Source: Roseburia sp. AF12-17LB (lineage in GTDB: Bacteria > Bacillota > Clostridia > Lachnospirales > Lachnospiraceae). Taken from it: a DNA stretch of 64,000 bases. The stretch's first letter is position 1, and each line of letters starts with the position of its first letter. Positions 28,766 through 37,862 of the stretch are shown here, one piece after another. The notes beneath the pieces are model-generated. The model was not told the origin of the DNA. It searched no databases and was given only the letters and a program-made list of their open reading frames with translations. The stretch is from NCBI RefSeq assembly GCF_003479605.1, contig NZ_QUHR01000003.1, forward strand, positions 283,455 to 347,454, written 5' to 3'. A program made the translations under genes and the position numbers.

Positions 28766-29608
28766 TTAACCTTTTACACCTCCGGAGGTCAGTCCGGTTG
28801 TCATATTTTTCTGAAGTGCAAAGAACACAATCAGAATTGGTATCGATACCACAATGGACGCTGCCGCAAATATCGGCCAGCTTCCGCTCATTTCCGTTGC
28901 CTGCAGGGAATATAAGCCTGCTGCTAACGTATAGGTATCGGAACCTGTCATAAAATTGATTGCAAAAATGTATTCATTCCATACATAGATAAGCACCATC
29001 ATGGCTGTTACTGCGATGGTCGGCTTTGCAAGCGGCAGTACAATTCTCGTCACAAGCTGCACAGGCGTTGTACCGTCAATCATTGCCGCCTCTTCAATTT
29101 CTACCGGAATCGTGTCAAAATATCCTTTCATATTCCACAGGGCAAATACTGCCATGGTTCCCGTGTATACAATAATCAGACCTGTTCTGGTATTAATCAG
29201 TCCCATGGGTGACAGCAGCTTATACAGCGCTGTCATGGAAAGCAGGGATGGAAATGCATAGAGCAGTATCAGTGTCCGAAGGATTGCTTTTCTGCCCGGA
29301 AATTCCTTTCTGGAGAAAACATATGCCGCCGGAATTCCTGTTCCAAGGGAAATTCCAAGGGTTACTACTGCTAATATCAGACTGTTTTTCAGCCACAGCA
29401 TAATCGGTTTTTCCGTAAATACTGCTTTATAATTTGCCAGGGTGAAATGCTTCGGAAGGAAAGAAAAATTTGTACTCAATAAGCTGTTATCCGCATTTAG
29501 GGACACGGAAAATGCATACAATACCGGCACCAATACCACAAAGCAAAGCAGGATAAGAAAGATATTTGCAAAGACGAGTCCAATATTTTCTCTGGTTCGT
29601 TTCTTCAT
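28766..29608 (-). CDS. malG: Maltodextrin-type ABC transporter permease (MalG-like)
   Basis: 280 residues, six transmembrane helices. The EAA loop that contacts the ATPase is EEAAMIDGTTPVQLVTRIVLPLAKP near residue 190. It ends MTTGLTSGGVKG, the C-terminal tail typical of MalG permeases. One base separates it from the malF stop, so the two are translated together. The substrate assignment rests on the neighbouring GH13 enzyme and starch-binding protein. No ATPase gene lies in the operon, so a shared MsmX-type ATPase elsewhere is expected. Confidence 0.92.
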   Translation of the reverse strand: MKKRTRENIGLVFANIFLILLCFVVLVPVLYAFSVSLNADNSLLSTNFSFLPKHFTLANYKAVFTEKPIMLWLKNSLILAVVTLGISLGTGIPAAYVFSRKEFPGRKAILRTLILLYAFPSLLSMTALYKLLSPMGLINTRTGLIIVYTGTMAVFALWNMKGYFDTIPVEIEEAAMIDGTTPVQLVTRIVLPLAKPTIAVTAMMVLIYVWNEYIFAINFMTGSDTYTLAAGLYSLQATEMSGSWPIFAAASIVVSIPILIVFFALQKNMTTGLTSGGVKG

Positions 29609-29609
29609 G

Positions 29610-30509
29610 TTAGTCCGTCTCCTCCTTTGGCTTCATATTGGTCAGCACAGAAAATACAATCAGAATGACAAATATTATCATGGAAATTGCAGAACTGTAG
29701 CCGTAATTGTTCGTTATAAATGCCTTTTCATAGGCATAGGTCAGGATTGTCTGCAGATTCGACCCGGTCTTGGCACCCACCTGCTGCGTCAGCAGGAACA
29801 GGATATCAAACTGCTTAAAGGTGGTGAATGTTGTAATTACGACCGATGGTGCAATGATTGGCTTGATCATGGGAATCGTAATATACCACATTTTTTGTAA
29901 CCAGGTTGCTCCGTCCAAAACAGCACTTTCGTAAAAGCTCTTTTCAATACTCTGCAATGCACCGTCCATAATCGTTATCATAAATGGAAGTGCCAGCCAG
30001 AGGTTTACGGTGGTACAGCATAAAAATGCCATACCATCGCTGCCCAGCCATTTTACCGGCCCGATGTTGTACTTTGCCAGCCACTGATTGAGCAAACCGA
30101 ACTGGGAGTTAAACATTCCTGTTTTCCACAGAAGAATGGATACATAACCCGGCATTGCCCAGGGGAAAATCAGCAGCGTCTTATATAGATTTCTCAGGCG
30201 GAGCCGCTTTAGGTTCAGCAGATTTGCCAGCAAGAATGCTATGATAAGCTGCAACACCATGTTTATAATTGTCCATAAAATCGTTACCAGAAATGCCTGT
30301 ATAAAGCCATTATCCAGCACCAGCAGGGCATCCTTATAATTTTTCAGTCCAATCAGTTCATAATTATTCCAGTGATACACATTCATATTGGTCAGTGAAA
30401 TGTACCCGGTATACAGGATTGGAAAGATTACGATGAGCAAAATCAGTATCAGGGATGGTGCCGACCAGGAATAGGCAAACAGGATTTCTTTTTTCTTATT
30501 TTTCTTCAA
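29610..30509 (-). CDS. malF: Maltodextrin-type ABC transporter permease (MalF-like)
   Basis: 299 residues, six predicted membrane segments. The EAA motif is YESAVLDGATWLQKMWYITIPMIKP near residue 195. It is the compact MalF form without the large periplasmic loop of E. coli MalF, as usual in Gram-positives. It lies 4 nt after the binding-protein gene and one nt before malG. Partner of MalG in the membrane. Confidence 0.92.
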   Translation of the reverse strand: MKKNKKKEILFAYSWSAPSLILILLIVIFPILYTGYISLTNMNVYHWNNYELIGLKNYKDALLVLDNGFIQAFLVTILWTIINMVLQLIIAFLLANLLNLKRLRLRNLYKTLLIFPWAMPGYVSILLWKTGMFNSQFGLLNQWLAKYNIGPVKWLGSDGMAFLCCTTVNLWLALPFMITIMDGALQSIEKSFYESAVLDGATWLQKMWYITIPMIKPIIAPSVVITTFTTFKQFDILFLLTQQVGAKTGSNLQTILTYAYEKAFITNNYGYSSAISMIIFVILIVFSVLTNMKPKEETD

Positions 30510-30513
30510 TTTG

Positions 30514-31740
30514 TTACCTCATACTTTCAATCAACTGCAACGCCTCCTGCTGCGCCGCCTCTGCACTTTCCGTCACATCTTTTCCACTCATGTTGACATC
30601 GGTTAAAAGATTACCAACCACCGTCCACATTACATCCATTTCCGGAATATTCGGCATCGGTACTGCATGTTCTGCGGTATCGTGCATTGCCATAACCACT
30701 TCATCTGATGTGATTTCATCCATTTCATAGCAGCTTTCCATCGCCGGTGCACAGCCGCTTGCTTTTGCAAGATCCACCTCTACTTCCGGATCCATCAGGG
30801 CACGAAGTACTTTTTCTACCGCATCCTTCTTATTTTCTGCAGCATTTTTCAGCACATGAATTCCCTGCACTCCCATATATGGAGAAATCGGATTTCCGGT
30901 CTCGTCAATTACCGGCATTGCTGCCACACCAACGTCCATTCCGCTTTCTCTTACGGTTGGCACCAGCCAAGGCCCTGCAATGGTAGAATGTGCCATACCT
31001 TCTTTAAACAGGGTATTTACCGTTGCATACTCCGTCTCGCCCGGCATCAAATCCACAAATTTCTTGTGATATTCCAGGGCTGCAATGGTTTCTTTGGAAT
31101 CCAGCCCCGGTGTGCCATCAGCTGAGAGAATCGTACCGTTAAAGCCATTGATCCAGCCTGCTGCATAGTATGGCGTACTGTGCTGTTCCACAAAGCCATA
31201 ATGTCCGCCGGCAGTGTTATCCTGCATATATTGATACAGTTCTTCCGTAGTCTGCGGCACTTCATCATCCTTCATATAAAGCCGGTTATACATGAATAAC
31301 AAAGTCTCGTAATAGACAGGAAGCTGATAGATTTTTCCCTTGTAGGTTGCTGCCTCTAAGGTATTATCCATATATACATCCAGCTCCTCTTCCGGGATAA
31401 TGTCTGTAATCGGTGCAAGAATGTCCATCTCTGCATATACTCCAATTTTATCATGGGCAAAGAAATACATATCCGGTGCTGCTTTCGGGTCACTTCCCAC
31501 CATCTTAAGGCTTTCTGTCAAATCACTTTTCTTCTCCAGCACAACATGCACATCCGGTTCCAGTTCCTCCAGTTTCTTCTGAAGGACTTCCGCCACTGCA
31601 TCTTCTTTATCATGCCAGATTGTTATGGTAGTCTTATCCGTCTCTGACACGCTGTTTCCTCCACAGCCGCTTAACAATCCTGCTGCCATGGTAAGTGTAA
31701 GCGCCATTGACATCAATTTACTTCTAACTCTTCTTCTCAC
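30514..31740 (-). CDS. malE: Extracellular maltodextrin-binding lipoprotein (MalE-like)
   Basis: 408 residues. Lipoprotein signal with lipobox LLSGC (Cys 26) anchors it outside the membrane. The family-1 solute-binding fold is visible: TITIWHDKEDAVAEVLQKKLEE, PDMYFFAHDKIGVYAEMDIL, YQLPVYYETLLFMYNRLYM and AHSTIAGPWLVPTVRESGMDVGVAAMP. These match maltose/maltodextrin-binding proteins. It lies between the CBM26-like surface protein gene and malF. The sugar specificity is inferred from context. Confidence 0.9.
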   Translation of the reverse strand: MRRRVRSKLMSMALTLTMAAGLLSGCGGNSVSETDKTTITIWHDKEDAVAEVLQKKLEELEPDVHVVLEKKSDLTESLKMVGSDPKAAPDMYFFAHDKIGVYAEMDILAPITDIIPEEELDVYMDNTLEAATYKGKIYQLPVYYETLLFMYNRLYMKDDEVPQTTEELYQYMQDNTAGGHYGFVEQHSTPYYAAGWINGFNGTILSADGTPGLDSKETIAALEYHKKFVDLMPGETEYATVNTLFKEGMAHSTIAGPWLVPTVRESGMDVGVAAMPVIDETGNPISPYMGVQGIHVLKNAAENKKDAVEKVLRALMDPEVEVDLAKASGCAPAMESCYEMDEITSDEVVMAMHDTAEHAVPMPNIPEMDVMWTVVGNLLTDVNMSGKDVTESAEAAQQEALQLIESMR

Positions 31741-31796
31741 TTCTGTCCTCCTGTCTTTTACTTGTGACTTTTTCTTGGTTCTTATTTGTTTAATCT

Positions 31797-32960
31797 TTAT
31801 TTATTTTTTGCATTTTTCTTTGCTACAACCACTATAATTACAACTGCTACCGCAATAACCACAATGCCGATTACAATCGGAGCACTATTATTGTTTCCTG
31901 CCTCTGCTGTTTCTGCCGGAGCTTCGGTTGCCGGTTCTGCTGCCTCATCTACCTGTGGCTCTTCATAGCTTACTTCAAAGTTATCGGCATCTTTTACCAC
32001 AAGCCAGATATCCTTTCCTGTATCCACAGAAATATCACTGGTCTGAACACTTCCTTCATTTCCATTGACAATAATGGAATTTACCCAGCCCGGTACTTCT
32101 TTTATGAGCCATCCATTTTCGCCTTCTTCTAAGGCTTCGCCCGGCCAGGATGCAAATGCATTGGTTCCGTCCGGTGCCGACCATGCCCAAAGGCAAGGTG
32201 CATCCCAGTCAGACGGTGTGATTACATGTACGGTTATATTTGCCACCTCTGCTTTATCCGGGTCTGTATAACTAAAATCTGCTTTTCCGTCTGCATCTAC
32301 TGTAACCCAGACTTCTGCGGCATCAATAGAAATGTCATCGGTCTGAACACTTCCTTCGTTGGCATTGATAATGATAGAATTTACCCAGATTGGAGCTTTG
32401 GCGGTATACCAGCCGTTGTCATCCTGCTTCATTTCCATGCCCGGCCATGCTTCAAATGCGTTAGTTCCATCCGGTGCTGACCATGCCCAGAGGCAAGGAT
32501 TTTCCCAGCCTGCATCTACTTTTGCATGGATTGCAAATTTCTCCACATATTCCGGTGTCTCACCGGTGGTCTGCTTGTCATAGGTTACTTCTGCATTATC
32601 TGCATCTGTTACGGTAATCCAGCAGTCTTTTTCTCCATCCAGTACCTGCTCTGCAGTCTGGACATTTCCATCATTGGCATTTACAATCACATGATTTACC
32701 CAGGTTGGAACCCAGATGTAATACCAGCCTTCATTTGCGCTGTCTGCTTCCATCTCTTCGCCCGGCCACGCCTCAAATGCATTATTTCCATCATCATCCC
32801 ATGCCCAGACACATGGATTTTCCCAGTCCTGTGGCACCTGTACATATACTGCTTTCTTTGCATCCGTTGCTTCATCTGCTTTTATTGTCTGCGGTATCAT
32901 GGCTATCGTCAATACTGCCATAAAGCAAAATGCGATTATTTTTTTCATCACTTTACTCAT
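31797..32960 (-). CDS. Membrane-anchored starch-binding protein with three CBM26-like modules
   Basis: 387 residues from MSKVMKKIIAFCFMAV; AGGAGG seven nt upstream selects this ATG over earlier in-frame codons. A signal peptide (1-28) is followed by three repeats at about 36-128, 140-233 and 240-333. Each holds the aromatic pattern W-ENPC-WAW...NAFEAWPG...GWY...WVN-IIVNAN-G-VQT, typical of CBM26 starch-binding domains. An acidic Ala/Pro/Thr linker (334-357) leads to one transmembrane helix (359-380) and a basic tail. No catalytic domain and no LPXTG. It is the first gene of the operon and probably captures starch or maltodextrin at the cell surface for the MalEFG importer. Confidence 0.85.
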   Translation of the reverse strand: MSKVMKKIIAFCFMAVLTIAMIPQTIKADEATDAKKAVYVQVPQDWENPCVWAWDDDGNNAFEAWPGEEMEADSANEGWYYIWVPTWVNHVIVNANDGNVQTAEQVLDGEKDCWITVTDADNAEVTYDKQTTGETPEYVEKFAIHAKVDAGWENPCLWAWSAPDGTNAFEAWPGMEMKQDDNGWYTAKAPIWVNSIIINANEGSVQTDDISIDAAEVWVTVDADGKADFSYTDPDKAEVANITVHVITPSDWDAPCLWAWSAPDGTNAFASWPGEALEEGENGWLIKEVPGWVNSIIVNGNEGSVQTSDISVDTGKDIWLVVKDADNFEVSYEEPQVDEAAEPATEAPAETAEAGNNNSAPIVIGIVVIAVAVVIIVVVAKKNAKNK

Positions 32961-33031
32961 AAACATTCCTCCTATACATCCTTCATCAGTATCTTCCAAA
33001 ACAATCTGCGCGCTTTTTGTTTGATAAGCTG

Positions 33032-33084
33032 ATTATATTTCACCCGAAATTGTCGGTCAATTCTTATTTAGGTAATCGTTTTCC
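33032..33084 (-). promoter_or_regulatory. Promoter and candidate LacI-type operator of the maltodextrin operon
   Basis: -35 TTGACC (33055-33060), 17-nt spacer, -10 TATAAT (33032-33037) on the minus strand. Just upstream lies GGAAAACGATTACC (33071-33084), a CG-centred, partly symmetric site like LacI-family operators (also similar to a cre site). Binding by the LacI protein at 25848 is inferred. Confidence 0.6.
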
Positions 33085-33233
33085 TTTATTTTATGGTGAT
33101 TTTTACTAATTTGTTTTGGATTTTTTGTAGATGTTTCACAGTGATTTCTTATCAATGTGCATAAAGAGGAAAATTTTGTGAATTATTAACGAAACAGTTT
33201 CCCTGTGGTTTCCTTACCAGATACCGGAAAATG

Positions 33234-33256
33234 TAAGAAATACGCTTTGCGAATTT
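33234..33256. repeat. Half copy of a dispersed palindrome
   Basis: AAGAAATACGCTTTGCGAAT resembles the left half and loop of the palindrome found complete at 54478-54502. It sits beside a terminator in an intergenic region. Confidence 0.4.
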
Positions 33257-33265
33257 CCCGCAAAA

Positions 33266-33297
33266 AAGGTATACCGGCAGCAGCCGATATACCTTTC
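33266..33297 (-). terminator. Terminator after the TraX-like gene
   Basis: Arms AGGTATACCGGC and GCCGATATACCT (about 33268-33279 and 33283-33294) flank AGCA, with a U-run on the minus strand. It abuts the stop of the TraX-like gene. Confidence 0.75.
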
Positions 33298-34200
33298 TTA
33301 TTTATAATAACTTATACCATACAATACCAGAAATTGCAGCGGATATGCCGCATAAAACAGCCATTTAAGGCTTTTGCCACGCTCTCCGTTGCACGCCAGC
33401 ATAATTGGCAATGCGCCTATCATCATCCATTGATAGAACTCCGTAAGTAGGGATAAATCCGATGTTCCAAGAGGAATACCCACAAACGAACTGCCAAAAT
33501 ATATGACATCCGCTAATTTATGATAGCCCCAAAAAGAAAACCTGCTCATAATCCGATACAGAATATCTCCCTGACACATAAACATATATGCCCCACAGAA
33601 CAGGATATAATGCAGCGCAAGCTTCCCCTTTTTCTCTACTGCACAATACAGCCATATTCCCAGCACAATAAAGAACACGCCGCCTTCCGCATCCCAGATT
33701 CCACCCAGTAGTGGGAAAATATAATTTGTCCGCAAGACTGTTTGCAACAGTGCATTACCGCGCCATACGTAATCAAACGCCTCTGCCAGAATTGCAAGTC
33801 CCATTACCATAGCCTGCCAGAAGATATATATTCCAATGTATGTAAAAAACTTTTTCTTCTCTTTCCGGCTTTCCCATATACAGATAAGCACTCCCGCACA
33901 AAACAGGGTTGTAAATATATTATGATTTTTCGGTTGATACGCCACATAGTCCAGTTTTCTCTGCAGCATACACATAATCTGATTAAAAAATACCATTCCG
34001 ACATTCGCCAGATACAGGCGCAACAGATATTTCTTTCGATTTCTTGTATGACGGAACCCCACCGCCAGTGCATAGAAAAACAGCGGTGCTGCTAATCTTC
34101 CCAGCCACCGAAACCATATAGGCGAGTCCGGAAAGAACTCGCCTATATGGTCCATCAGCATCAAGATTAATGCTATGATTTTGATTGTGAATATGTTCAT
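33298..34200 (-). CDS. TraX-family membrane protein
   Basis: 300 residues, about eight to nine membrane segments. The start MNIFTIKIIALILMLMDHIGEFF and RWLGRLAAPLFFYALAVGFRHTRNRKKYLLRLY match the TraX family, named after the F-plasmid pilin acetylase. In Firmicutes chromosomes these are usually orphan proteins of unknown role, perhaps acyl transfer to surface molecules. AGAGGA precedes the ATG. No conjugation gene is nearby, so there is no reason to infer a plasmid role. Confidence 0.75.
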   Translation of the reverse strand: MNIFTIKIIALILMLMDHIGEFFPDSPIWFRWLGRLAAPLFFYALAVGFRHTRNRKKYLLRLYLANVGMVFFNQIMCMLQRKLDYVAYQPKNHNIFTTLFCAGVLICIWESRKEKKKFFTYIGIYIFWQAMVMGLAILAEAFDYVWRGNALLQTVLRTNYIFPLLGGIWDAEGGVFFIVLGIWLYCAVEKKGKLALHYILFCGAYMFMCQGDILYRIMSRFSFWGYHKLADVIYFGSSFVGIPLGTSDLSLLTEFYQWMMIGALPIMLACNGERGKSLKWLFYAAYPLQFLVLYGISYYK

Positions 34201-34319
34201 TTTTCATCCTCTGATATACCGATTTTACCGTCGATATAAATATTGCTCATGCCTCTCGTGCTTTTCTCCCGTATTTTCTGTTCATTCTTATATCTCGAAA
34301 TAACTTTCTCCCTTTGCTG

Positions 34320-34751
34320 CTAATAGGTGACTGTACTGCTATATGTTGTTATTGTTTCACCATTCACAGTATAAACTGCACGCACACGATAATTTCCTCT
34401 TGTGCCAGCGACGTAACTCTTGGACAAAACCAAATCATAACCTGTTGTTGAATCAAACCAGCTTGTTACATCCGACCATCTTGTACCGGACTGTCTCTGT
34501 AATGTCATGGTAACTGATATGGATGCTTTTGCTTTTGCATACACAGCCGCATGTGCCTTAAACATAGAGCCATCCAGCCTTAATCCCGTATTATAGGATG
34601 AAATATTGGCATATCTTGCTTCTGCGATTCTGTCCACACAGCTATCCAAATCTGCACCATACACTATCGCACTGCTGCTTGCCATACATATACAAAGGCA
34701 TAGCGTGCAAAAAATACCCAGGATTTTCTTTTTTAATGTTTTTCTTTCCAT
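34320..34751 (-). CDS. Small secreted protein, unknown function
   Basis: 143 residues with a signal peptide (basic MERKTLKKK, hydrophobic core, cleavage near IVYGADL). The mature 110 residues are beta-rich and Thr/Ser/Tyr-rich, with one Cys (DSCVDRIAEARYANISSY) and a repeated TVNGETITTYSSTVTY end. Strong GGAGG before ATG. It lies 109 nt downstream of the anti-sigma gene on the same strand, so it may be part of the ECF regulon. I do not recognise the family. Confidence 0.75.
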   Translation of the reverse strand: MERKTLKKKILGIFCTLCLCICMASSSAIVYGADLDSCVDRIAEARYANISSYNTGLRLDGSMFKAHAAVYAKAKASISVTMTLQRQSGTRWSDVTSWFDSTTGYDLVLSKSYVAGTRGNYRVRAVYTVNGETITTYSSTVTY

Positions 34752-34860
34752 TACAAAACCTCCTTTCCACCTGTTCTACTTATGTAACAAATGACAAAGA
34801 GGTTTTATGACAGTTTTTTCCAATTTTTTTATTTTTTGTAATAATATTTCATTTCACTTA

Positions 34861-35610
34861 CTATTTTATTGTTTCTGCCATCCTGATTAACTCTTCTTTC
34901 GTCAAACCTCCTGCAATCAGATAAAGATACTTTCCATCTTTCCAAACAAGATTTCCTCTTTCTTCATTCAATGCGTCATCTGGAATAAAGTATCCTTTGA
35001 CATCCTCAATCATAACTTCCTGCTGCTCACTTCCACTAGAACTGATTCCTATATTATCCACTCTATCATTGCGCATTTGCTGATACCACAGAGATTTTCC
35101 CCTGTTCCCCATATAACATTGTACACATTCTCCTATATCTTCGTAATATGCCTCCCTTTCCAGTGTATACCCTTCTGGCACCCACTGCGGTTTCTTGCAG
35201 ACAAATTCGAAATTTTCCTCCGAATCCGGTTCAGCTCCAATCTCCGCTGTGTTCTTTGCGTTGTCCTCTATTGCCACCATTTCCAGATTCTCCGGTTCAC
35301 CCAGATTCAGTTGCACATGGTCAGTATAGCCAGTCAGAATATATTTTCCAAGCAGGCTCTGGAAAAAGCTTCTGCCCGCTACAGTTGTTCCGAGAAGCAA
35401 TACCAGTACTGCCACAACCACAATGACGCGCCGTCTGCCATGCACCGGATAAAGTGCCGGTATCGTGCGTTTTCCCATGCCCGGTTGCAGCAGCACTTTT
35501 ATTTTCTTTCGAAATATCCTTGAAAAGCGATGCTTTGGTGCAGCCATTGCGTGCTTATAATCTGCCTCACACGCCGATGTGATGGCATCCTTCAGTTCCT
35601 GTTCTGTCAT
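34861..35610 (-). CDS. Membrane anti-sigma factor-like protein with DUF4367-type domain
   Basis: 249 residues. A cytosolic N-terminal 65 residues, one membrane helix (RRRVIVVVAVLVLLLGTTVAG), then an outer domain of about 160 residues. The end resembles DUF4367 (VWKDGKYLYLIAGGLTKEELIRMAETIK), which often accompanies ECF sigma factors in Lachnospiraceae. It overlaps the sigma-factor stop by four bases (ATGA), so the two are coupled. The anti-sigma role is inferred from architecture and context. Confidence 0.8.
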   Translation of the reverse strand: MTEQELKDAITSACEADYKHAMAAPKHRFSRIFRKKIKVLLQPGMGKRTIPALYPVHGRRRVIVVVAVLVLLLGTTVAGRSFFQSLLGKYILTGYTDHVQLNLGEPENLEMVAIEDNAKNTAEIGAEPDSEENFEFVCKKPQWVPEGYTLEREAYYEDIGECVQCYMGNRGKSLWYQQMRNDRVDNIGISSSGSEQQEVMIEDVKGYFIPDDALNEERGNLVWKDGKYLYLIAGGLTKEELIRMAETIK

Positions 35611-36152
35611 AATGAATTCCCCTTCTCTAACTTTTCCTGCAGTTTCTTCCTTGCCCTGCTGGAAATGTGTCTTGCATTGTCAACTGTTGTGTCAAGAGCA
35701 GTTGCAATTTCTTCATAGCTCAATTCATTATAATATCGTAAATATAATACGTCCTTATATGGATATTTCATTCTGCCGATAAGTTCTGACATGCTGCTGC
35801 CATCCGGAAGTTCAAAGATTTCTCCGTCTCCCTGAGACTCCTGCAGCAGATTTTCAATCGTATCCTCGTCCATTTTGCTTTCGCGGTTCCGCCTACGATA
35901 TACATTAATTGCTCTGCTCCTAACTATAGTAACAATATAGTTCCACGCTTTATGACAGTTTTCACGAGAAATTTTATCTAAATTATTTATAATTGCAATA
36001 TAGCTTTCCTGCACAGCATCTTCCGCATCTGCAGAATTCTTTAAAATTCCATATGCCACATGGTACATTGCAGAGTCAAACTGCTCACTCAGCTTTCTGC
36101 AAAATTCCCTGTCCTCTTCATTTTCGATTAGTTCAAGTAACTGAAACATCAT
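35607..36152 (-). CDS. ECF-type RNA polymerase sigma factor
   Basis: 181 residues. Sigma region 2 is at about 25-95 (FDSAMYHVAYGILKNSADAEDAVQESYIAIINN) and region 4 at 125-175 (MKYPYKDVLYLRYYNELSYEEIATALDTTVDNARHISSRARKKLQE). Region 3 is absent, as in ECF factors. Its stop overlaps the anti-sigma start. The target promoter is unknown; the secreted protein at 34320 is a candidate regulon member. Confidence 0.9.
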   Translation of the reverse strand: MMFQLLELIENEEDREFCRKLSEQFDSAMYHVAYGILKNSADAEDAVQESYIAIINNLDKISRENCHKAWNYIVTIVRSRAINVYRRRNRESKMDEDTIENLLQESQGDGEIFELPDGSSMSELIGRMKYPYKDVLYLRYYNELSYEEIATALDTTVDNARHISSRARKKLQEKLEKGNSL

Positions 36153-36187
36153 ACTCTCCCATTTCCTCTGCTGTACTTTTCCGACGC

Positions 36188-37366
36188 TTATGCCGTTTTC
36201 TTTGTTAAAAGTTCATGCATGATTATCATTACAACCAGTATTGCAAATAAATAAAACGGCAGCAGTGCCACCGAAATTCCACGGGCAATCATCCCAAACA
36301 GCGGCGGCATAAGCATGGTTCCGATATAAGCAAATGCCATCTGCACACCTATAATTGCCTGGGATTTGTCTGCCCCAAAATGAGCCGGAGTAGAATGAAT
36401 GACGCATGGATAAATCGGTGCACATCCCAATCCGATAAGAACCAATCCTGCCATTGCCAGTATATTGCTTCCCGGCAATATCATTGCCACGATTCCAGCT
36501 ACGATGATTCCCTGCCCCAGTCGTATCATCTGTATATCATTTAACTTCATCGTAACAAAGCCGCTTATAGCCCGCCCTACAGTAATTCCAATAAAAAATA
36601 AGCTTGCAAATGCTGCCGCAGTCTCCGCCGGTATCCCTTTATGTAAGCTCAGATAACTGCTTGCCCATAATCCGGTAGTCTGTTCCAATGCACAGTAGCA
36701 GAAGAAACAGAGCATTACTTCCCTGGCTCCGCTAATCTTTAGTATTTCGCGAACCGATAAAACCTTCTTTCCGTTTTCTGCCTGGTCTGTCTGTAGTTCT
36801 TCCACCTCAGTCTCTTCTGTCCTTCCTTTCCACAACGGAAGACTAAATATTAAAACAGAAGTTAATATCACCTGTATAATACCAATATATCGATAGCCCA
36901 TATTCCAGCCCTGCCCCATGGAAAGCGCGATTCCCATGATGTAAGGACCTGCCGTTGCTCCAACACCCCACATACAATGGAGCCAGCTCATATGGCGGCT
37001 TTCATAATGTAATGCCACATAATTGTTTAAAGACGCATCTACACTTCCTGCACCAAGACCATAGGGAATTGCCCACAGACACAATGCCCAGAAGGAGTGG
37101 GAAAAAGAGAATCCAAACAAAGCCACCGCCGTTGCAGCTACGCTGATTGCAGTTACTTTTCCGGTTCCAAGCTTCTTCGTAAGTCTGTCACTTTGCAGGC
37201 TGGATACAATTGTTCCGGCGGATATAATCATGGAAATAATTCCCGCATAGGAAATCGGCACGCCAAACTGCTGATACATGGTCGGCCAGGCGGAACCAAG
37301 AAGGGAATCCGGCAGTCCCAGACTGATAAATGCGAGATAAATAATTGCCAGTAATAATTGTGTCAT
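36188..37366 (-). CDS. Major facilitator superfamily transporter
   Basis: 392 residues from MTQLLLAIIYLAF with twelve membrane helices. AGGAGG ten nt upstream supports this start over an earlier one. The loop SLQSDRLTKKLGTGKV is the MFS A-motif, and the IGLGCAPIYPCVIHSTPAHFGADKSQAIIGVQMAFAYIG segment resembles FucP/Bsr-type sugar or small-molecule permeases. Its ATG overlaps the stop of the YbaK-like gene (ATGA). Substrate unknown. Confidence 0.85.
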   Translation of the reverse strand: MTQLLLAIIYLAFISLGLPDSLLGSAWPTMYQQFGVPISYAGIISMIISAGTIVSSLQSDRLTKKLGTGKVTAISVAATAVALFGFSFSHSFWALCLWAIPYGLGAGSVDASLNNYVALHYESRHMSWLHCMWGVGATAGPYIMGIALSMGQGWNMGYRYIGIIQVILTSVLIFSLPLWKGRTEETEVEELQTDQAENGKKVLSVREILKISGAREVMLCFFCYCALEQTTGLWASSYLSLHKGIPAETAAAFASLFFIGITVGRAISGFVTMKLNDIQMIRLGQGIIVAGIVAMILPGSNILAMAGLVLIGLGCAPIYPCVIHSTPAHFGADKSQAIIGVQMAFAYIGTMLMPPLFGMIARGISVALLPFYLFAILVVMIIMHELLTKKTA

Positions 37367-37839
37367 GCTTGCTGTTCCTCCTTGCAGATATTCACCCATT
37401 CCTGATATCCGGAACACTGTTCCAGTTCCGGGATTGTCAGCTCAATGGCGCTGTTTCCACTGCCACATGCCGGAAATACTGTTTCAAATTTTTTCAGGCT
37501 TTCATCGAGATATACTTTTATACCCTCTTTGATTCCAAAAGGGCAGACTCCGCCAACGGCGTGTCCGATATAGTCTTCCACTGCCGCTGCCGGAATCATT
37601 TTTGCTTTGGTTCCGAAGGTTGTCTTATATTTGTGGTTGTCGATTCTGGCATCTCCTGCAGCTACAATCAGAATCGGCTGTTCTCCCACCAGAAAAGAAA
37701 GCGTCTTTGCAATACGCTCCGGCTCACAATGAAGTGCTTCTGCTGCCAGTTCCACTGTCGCACTGGATTCTGCCAGCTCCATAATCCGCTCCTCCATTCC
37801 AAATTCTTTTAAATATGCTCGCGCGCGTTCGATTGACAT
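37363..37839 (-). CDS. YbaK/EbsC-type aminoacyl-tRNA deacylase
   Basis: 158 residues from MSIERARAYLKEFG; AAGGAAG seven nt upstream supports this start. The family removes misacylated amino acids from tRNA. Motifs: ALHCEPERIAKTLSFLVGEQPILIVAAGDARIDNHKYK with the conserved Lys of KTL, and GHAVGGVCPFGIKEGIKVYLDESL. It sits after hydF (23 nt) and overlaps the MFS gene, so it is probably co-transcribed with the hydrogenase maturation genes. The exact substrate is not predictable. Confidence 0.88.
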   Translation of the reverse strand: MSIERARAYLKEFGMEERIMELAESSATVELAAEALHCEPERIAKTLSFLVGEQPILIVAAGDARIDNHKYKTTFGTKAKMIPAAAVEDYIGHAVGGVCPFGIKEGIKVYLDESLKKFETVFPACGSGNSAIELTIPELEQCSGYQEWVNICKEEQQA

Positions 37840-37862
37840 AGTTACGCTTCCTTTCATCATTT

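Noticed and set aside
33298..34200. TraX-like gene as sign of a conjugative element
   Set aside because: No other transfer, relaxase or pilus gene nearby; chromosomal TraX-family orphans are common in Firmicutes.
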